Shown here one piece after another: positions 61,614 through 64,000 of a stretch of 64,000 bases of DNA. Under the pieces are notes generated by a model. That model was not told where the DNA came from. It saw only the letters and a program-made list of their open reading frames with translations, and did no database searches. Source of the DNA: CAWKOH01 sp963851245 (GTDB lineage: Bacteria; Actinomycetota; Acidimicrobiia; Acidimicrobiales; Palsa-688). Position 1 is the stretch's first letter. Every line of letters starts with the position of its first letter. The stretch lies in the NCBI GenBank assembly GCA_963851245.1, contig CAWKOH010000011.1:62001-126000 (forward strand), written 5' to 3'. A program made the position numbers and the translations under genes.

Positions 61614-61877
61614 TCAGGGCCGGTCGAAACGGTCAAGCACGACAAGGCGTTCATGGACGATCACGAAGTAGCGGCAGACCACGTCGGTACGAGGGACAAC
61701 AGCCAAGTACAGCTCGTCATCCGTCCAGACGCTCACCCCTTCTGCTGGCGGGCCGGCCGACCGCAGGGAGTCGACCCAGTCCGCGACCATCGCCACCGTG
61801 AACGAGTCAGGGTTTGTGTCGAGGAACCGTCGGGTGGCACGCCCATGGAGAACGTTCCATTGCTCCGGTTGGCTCAG
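61614..61877 (-). CDS. Possible RelE/ParE-like toxin, CTG start
   Basis: The frame that reads LSQPEQWNVLHGRATRRFLD, MVADWVDSLRSAGPP and ELYLAVVPRTDVVCRYFVIV, then HERLVVLDRF, has no ATG, GTG or TTG before its conserved-looking start. CTG 61877 overlaps the stop of the upstream gene (CTGA). The end resembles the strand pattern of RelE/ParE toxins. About 87 residues. Shorter starts (GTG near 61796) would remove a third of the protein. Confidence 0.45.
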   Translation of the reverse strand: MSQPEQWNVLHGRATRRFLDTNPDSFTVAMVADWVDSLRSAGPPAEGVSVWTDDELYLAVVPRTDVVCRYFVIVHERLVVLDRFDRP

Positions 61878-62071
61878 CGAGCGTGCCTCTCGATGACCGT
61901 CCGGATGTCTTCCTGCTCGGCCAGCTGGTCCCAGATCGAGCCGTCGGCGACCGCCGCCTTGACCTCGTCAACGAATGCCCGAGCCGAGGGGTCCTTCGCA
62001 GCTTGTGCAGCCAGCGCAACCAGGTCGGGTTCGCCGCGGGGCTTCGGGTCCGGATTGTGGGGAAGAGCCAC
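61874..62071 (-). CDS. Possible antitoxin
   Basis: A 65-residue acidic helical protein from GTG 62071 (GGAGGC just upstream): ALPHNPDPKPRGEPDLVALA, DPSARAFVDEVKAAVADG and DQLAEQEDIRTVIERHAR. It is directly coupled to the toxin-like gene, the usual antitoxin-toxin order. No DNA-binding motif is clear. Confidence 0.5.
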   Translation of the reverse strand: MALPHNPDPKPRGEPDLVALAAQAAKDPSARAFVDEVKAAVADGSIWDQLAEQEDIRTVIERHAR

Positions 62072-62168
62072 GCCTCCATGATACGCCGAGGTAACGGCCA
62101 GGCCGTGACGGGAGATCCATGGCGGGAGGCCGCCGCGCGAGGGGCTTGCTACGCCTGGACCAAGGCCC

Positions 62169-62190
62169 GGCGTGCGCGATCCGTGCGCGA
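62169..62190 (+). repeat. Probable integrase arm site, right copy
   Basis: GGCGTGCGCGATCCGTGCGCGA matches 53069-53090 at 21 of 22 positions and lies 106 bases inside attR. A weaker relative, TGCGCGATCCGCGCCCGA, lies near 61590. Confidence 0.6.
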
Positions 62191-62296
62191 ACGGATCAGA
62201 ATTGGCCGGAACTCGCCGACAGCCGCCGGACGCGAAAGTGCTGGTGAGGGGCCCTTTTGGCAAGGTCTCCCAGGTCGCCAAATCGCCCGAGGCGGA

Positions 62297-62341
62297 CTTC
62301 CCAAGCTGAGAACGCGGGTTCGATTCCCGTCGCTCGCTCTC
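62297..62341 (+). repeat. attR, 45-bp direct repeat
   Basis: It is identical to 52956-53000. It carries only the 3' part of tRNA-Gly (no acceptor 5' arm or D-arm), so it is not a working tRNA. It marks the right end of the element. Confidence 0.93.
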
Positions 62342-62722
62342 AGGTAAAAGTGCAGGTCAAGGCCCAGCAAAGGCGCTCTCTTCGGGGGGCGGATGCGGCC
62401 GTGGGCGGGCCTGTTCGCCTACTGGCCGCCGACGCCAAGACCGGCGAACTCACCGCCATCCGACGCTTCAGCGACCCGTGGGAAGCCCAAGCCGGCGGCC
62501 GGCTCCGCCGCGCCGACCCGGCCGTGATCGACGAGTATCTCGAGCGAGGCATGCGTCGTAACCGAGCCAGCGGGTGCCGAACACCAACACCGCCAGACCC
62601 CCACCGCCGCCGAAGTCCTCACCGGGGCCCTGCGAAAGACCGGCAACGAGAAATCGGCCACCGAAACCCTACGGGACGAAGTCCACCAGCACGGCCGAGC
62701 AGTGGATCTTCTACTCGGGTGA
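62342..62722 (+). pseudogene. Remnant of a second related element: left end plus deleted relaxase
   Basis: Directly after attR the DNA resembles the element's own left end (compare 53001-53047): a similar spacer and the sequence TCTTCGGGGGGCG. It then jumps to relaxase sequence: RLLAADAKTGELTAIRRFSD, PAVIDEYLER, then in another frame VVTEPAGAEHQHRQTPTAAE and TGALRKTGNEKSATETLRDE. These match two separated parts of the intact relaxase, about 57170-57300 and 57834-57960, with about 177 residues deleted between them. The integrase and the first half of the relaxase are gone. Confidence 0.8.
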
Positions 62723-63325
62723 TCATGGAGCCTGGGGGTGGATAGTCTCACCTCGGGCCAACATCTCGACAAACTGGTCGATGCGCCTGGAGCGGGTTTC
62801 GGGTTTCTTGGCGTTTCCGATCCTGTAGAGGATGGCGTACCGATTCGCGCTGGTGAGCGCCTCAAACATCGCCTTCGCGCGAGGATTGGCACTCAGGGCA
62901 GCGAGAAGATCCTCCGGCACCTCAATGCTGGCTTGCCCGGCGTAGGCGGCCTCCCATCGACCGTCCTCTTTCGCCTGCCGCACCTCGTTTTCGCCGGATC
63001 GATGCATTCGGCCCGTGGCGATCAGCCTTTCAGCGATGGCAGCGTTCCGTTGAGACCACGGGCTGCGAGCTTTTCGAGGCGTGAAACGTCGTCGGAACGT
63101 AGCGGTGTCACGACGCCTTAATTGACCATCAATCCAGCCGAAGCTGATTGCCTCGTCGAGCGCCTCGTCGTACGAGAGGGTTGTCGGATCGGCAGTTCCC
63201 TTTTTGGCTAGTACCAGCCAGACACCTAGTGAATCGGCGTGATGGGCACTCAACCATCTTCGCCATTCGCCAGCGTCCACGACCAGTAGCTCTTGGACAT
63301 CCACGGCGTTTACCGTATCCCCCAT
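62723..63325 (-). CDS. YdeI/OmpD-associated-family protein
   Basis: About 200 residues from ATG 63325 (a longer frame starts at 63334). EWRRWLSAHHADSLGVWLVL, YDEALDEAISFGWIDGQLRR and RFTPRKARSPWSQRN match the YdeI-like domain, with the C-terminal NAKKPETRSRRIDQFVEMLA (BON/omdA-like) end. Biochemical role unknown; linked to peptide-antibiotic resistance in some bacteria. Confidence 0.9.
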   Translation of the reverse strand: MGDTVNAVDVQELLVVDAGEWRRWLSAHHADSLGVWLVLAKKGTADPTTLSYDEALDEAISFGWIDGQLRRRDTATFRRRFTPRKARSPWSQRNAAIAERLIATGRMHRSGENEVRQAKEDGRWEAAYAGQASIEVPEDLLAALSANPRAKAMFEALTSANRYAILYRIGNAKKPETRSRRIDQFVEMLARGETIHPQAP

Positions 63326-63329
63326 AGGG

Positions 63330-63518
63330 CGCAACCACGCCCTTCACATGGCCGCTATCTGCCAGCTGCGCCAACCCCACTCCGACGGCCGGGCCTACTT
63401 CGAACCCCGGGTCAAAGAGGGCAAGACCAACAAAAAAGCCATCCGGGCCCTCAAACGCCAGATCAGCAACAGCGTGTACCGCCGCCTGGTCGCCGACGCT
63501 CGCCGCGCCCGCATATAG
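63330..63518 (+). pseudogene. IS110-type transposase, C-terminal fragment
   Basis: The frame reads RNHALHMAAICQLRQPHSDG, RAYFEPRVKEGKTNKKAIRA and LKRQISNSVYRRLVADAR, then stops. This resembles the C-terminal end of IS110/IS116/IS902 transposases. The N-terminal part is missing; the preceding DNA belongs to the YdeI-like gene on the other strand. It is a sign of past insertion-sequence activity next to the element. Confidence 0.65.
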
Positions 63519-63867
63519 CGGGCCCGGAAGGACAGACGGGAGCGACTCTGTAGCTTGCGCGGCCGGCCCTAATCCCTGACGGCCGGCTCTTCGGTGAAGT
63601 CACTCCCGGACCCGCACCACACCCTACGCAGCCGCCCGGATTGCCGACGGGTGGCCTCTCTCCAGCCCGCCCGAAGGTCGTCCAAGAAACCCCTTGACAC
63701 AAAGAGGATTCGATCGGGGGCGTCGGAACATGCACGCCGAATACCGACAGTTGAGGCGGTGCAAACGCGCCGGATCGACGGCTCGGGCGCCGGTTGGTGC
63801 TGGCGTCAAAACGCCGGAACCAAGGTGCAGATCGCTCCTGCTTGCGCCGTAGGCACAAGGTCAGTTG
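63519..63867. other. Gene-free stretch near the right edge
   Basis: About 350 bases with no convincing gene. A TTGACA occurs near 63693 but no matching -10 box is clear. Confidence 0.35.
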
Positions 63868-64000
63868 TCAAGCTGCAACGACCCGCGCCCGGACCAAAGC
63901 CTCGACGAGTTCACCCGCGTCGCCAACCAACTCCATGACCACTTTCCTGCCGCCGGGGCGGTCGATTAGCGCGATAACGCGGGCGACGACTGGGTCCTCG
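63868..64000 (-). CDS. C-terminal end of an unidentified protein (partial)
   Basis: The minus-strand frame is open from the right edge and ends at TGA 63868-63870: EDPVVARVIALIDRPGGRKV, VMELVGDAGELVEALVRAR, then VVAA. Only 43 residues are visible, no family recognised. Confidence 0.5.
   Translation of the reverse strand, partial: EDPVVARVIALIDRPGGRKVVMELVGDAGELVEALVRARVVAA

Larger units (their letters stand above)
52956..62341. mobile_element. 9.4-kb integrative element in tRNA-Gly
   Basis: It is bounded by 45-bp perfect direct repeats (attL and attR) and contains a tyrosine integrase at the left end, an excisionase-like gene, a small HTH gene, a MobF relaxase-helicase and cargo. There is no visible type IV secretion or FtsK-type transfer protein, so it is probably a mobilisable island that needs a helper, or a small AICE-like element lacking its translocase. 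Confidence 0.9.

Noticed and set aside
62297..62341. A second tRNA-Gly gene
   Set aside because: Only the anticodon loop and 3' half are present; the 5' acceptor and D-arm are missing. It is attR.
1..64000. CRISPR arrays, rRNA genes, intact insertion sequences
   Set aside because: No regularly spaced repeats, no rRNA sequence, and only a C-terminal transposase fragment was seen.

Overview
The window is high-GC DNA with short intergenic gaps and many 1-4 base gene overlaps (ATGA, GTGA, TGATG). The gene content (two WS/DGAT acyltransferases, a phasin-like protein beside an Rv0474-like XRE regulator, an LmeA/DUF2993 protein, type III CoA-transferases, many TetR-controlled catabolic genes) points to an uncultivated soil- or water-type actinobacterium, perhaps Acidimicrobiia. 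That placement is inference.

Region 1 (1-13.4 kb) is a lipid-related and partly decaying stretch: a truncated esterase, a patatin-like lipase, a phasin-like/XRE pair, two translationally coupled WS/DGAT genes, several gene remnants (DUF3048, LuxR/SpoIIE, an aldo-keto reductase with an internal deletion), a two-domain CoA-transferase, DUF2993 and a muconolactone-isomerase-like protein. At 8666-9052 a SnoaL-like gene is interrupted by one in-frame TGA followed by a well-placed hairpin, and is a candidate selenoprotein.

Region 2 (13.6-43.5 kb) looks like a large catabolic super-cluster. It has two TetR regulators with visible operators, a TauD-type dioxygenase, amidohydrolases, a phosphotransferase, an acyl-CoA-synthetase-like ligase, a Gfo/Idh oxidoreductase, a four-subunit 2-oxoacid:ferredoxin oxidoreductase, a cupin, a branched-chain-type ABC importer whose two permeases and one ATPase form a single H-M-F polypeptide, a UGSC-family selenoprotein (in-frame TGA = Sec) with its overlapping partner gene, a P450, an epoxide hydrolase, more amidohydrolases, an SDR, a cyclase and a SnoaL-like protein. 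The pathway is not recognised. Between 14 and 32.3 kb about ten genes carry single-base +1 shifts, mostly in C/G runs; this is more likely a sequence artefact than biology.

Region 3 (43.7-52.9 kb) is ordinary chromosome: a heterodimeric ABC exporter, an L,D-transpeptidase, an EthD-like protein, a glycosyltransferase-51 protein, a phosphoribosyltransferase, a slipin, dcd and tRNA-Gly(CCC).

Region 4 (52956-62341) is a 9.4-kb integrative element in the 3' end of tRNA-Gly, bounded by 45-bp direct repeats. It carries a tyrosine integrase, an excisionase-like HTH gene, a MobF relaxase-helicase and cargo: unknown proteins, a short RF1-like release factor and a toxin-antitoxin-like pair. To its right lies the wreck of a second, related element (another left end plus a deleted relaxase), then a YdeI-family gene and an IS110-type transposase fragment.
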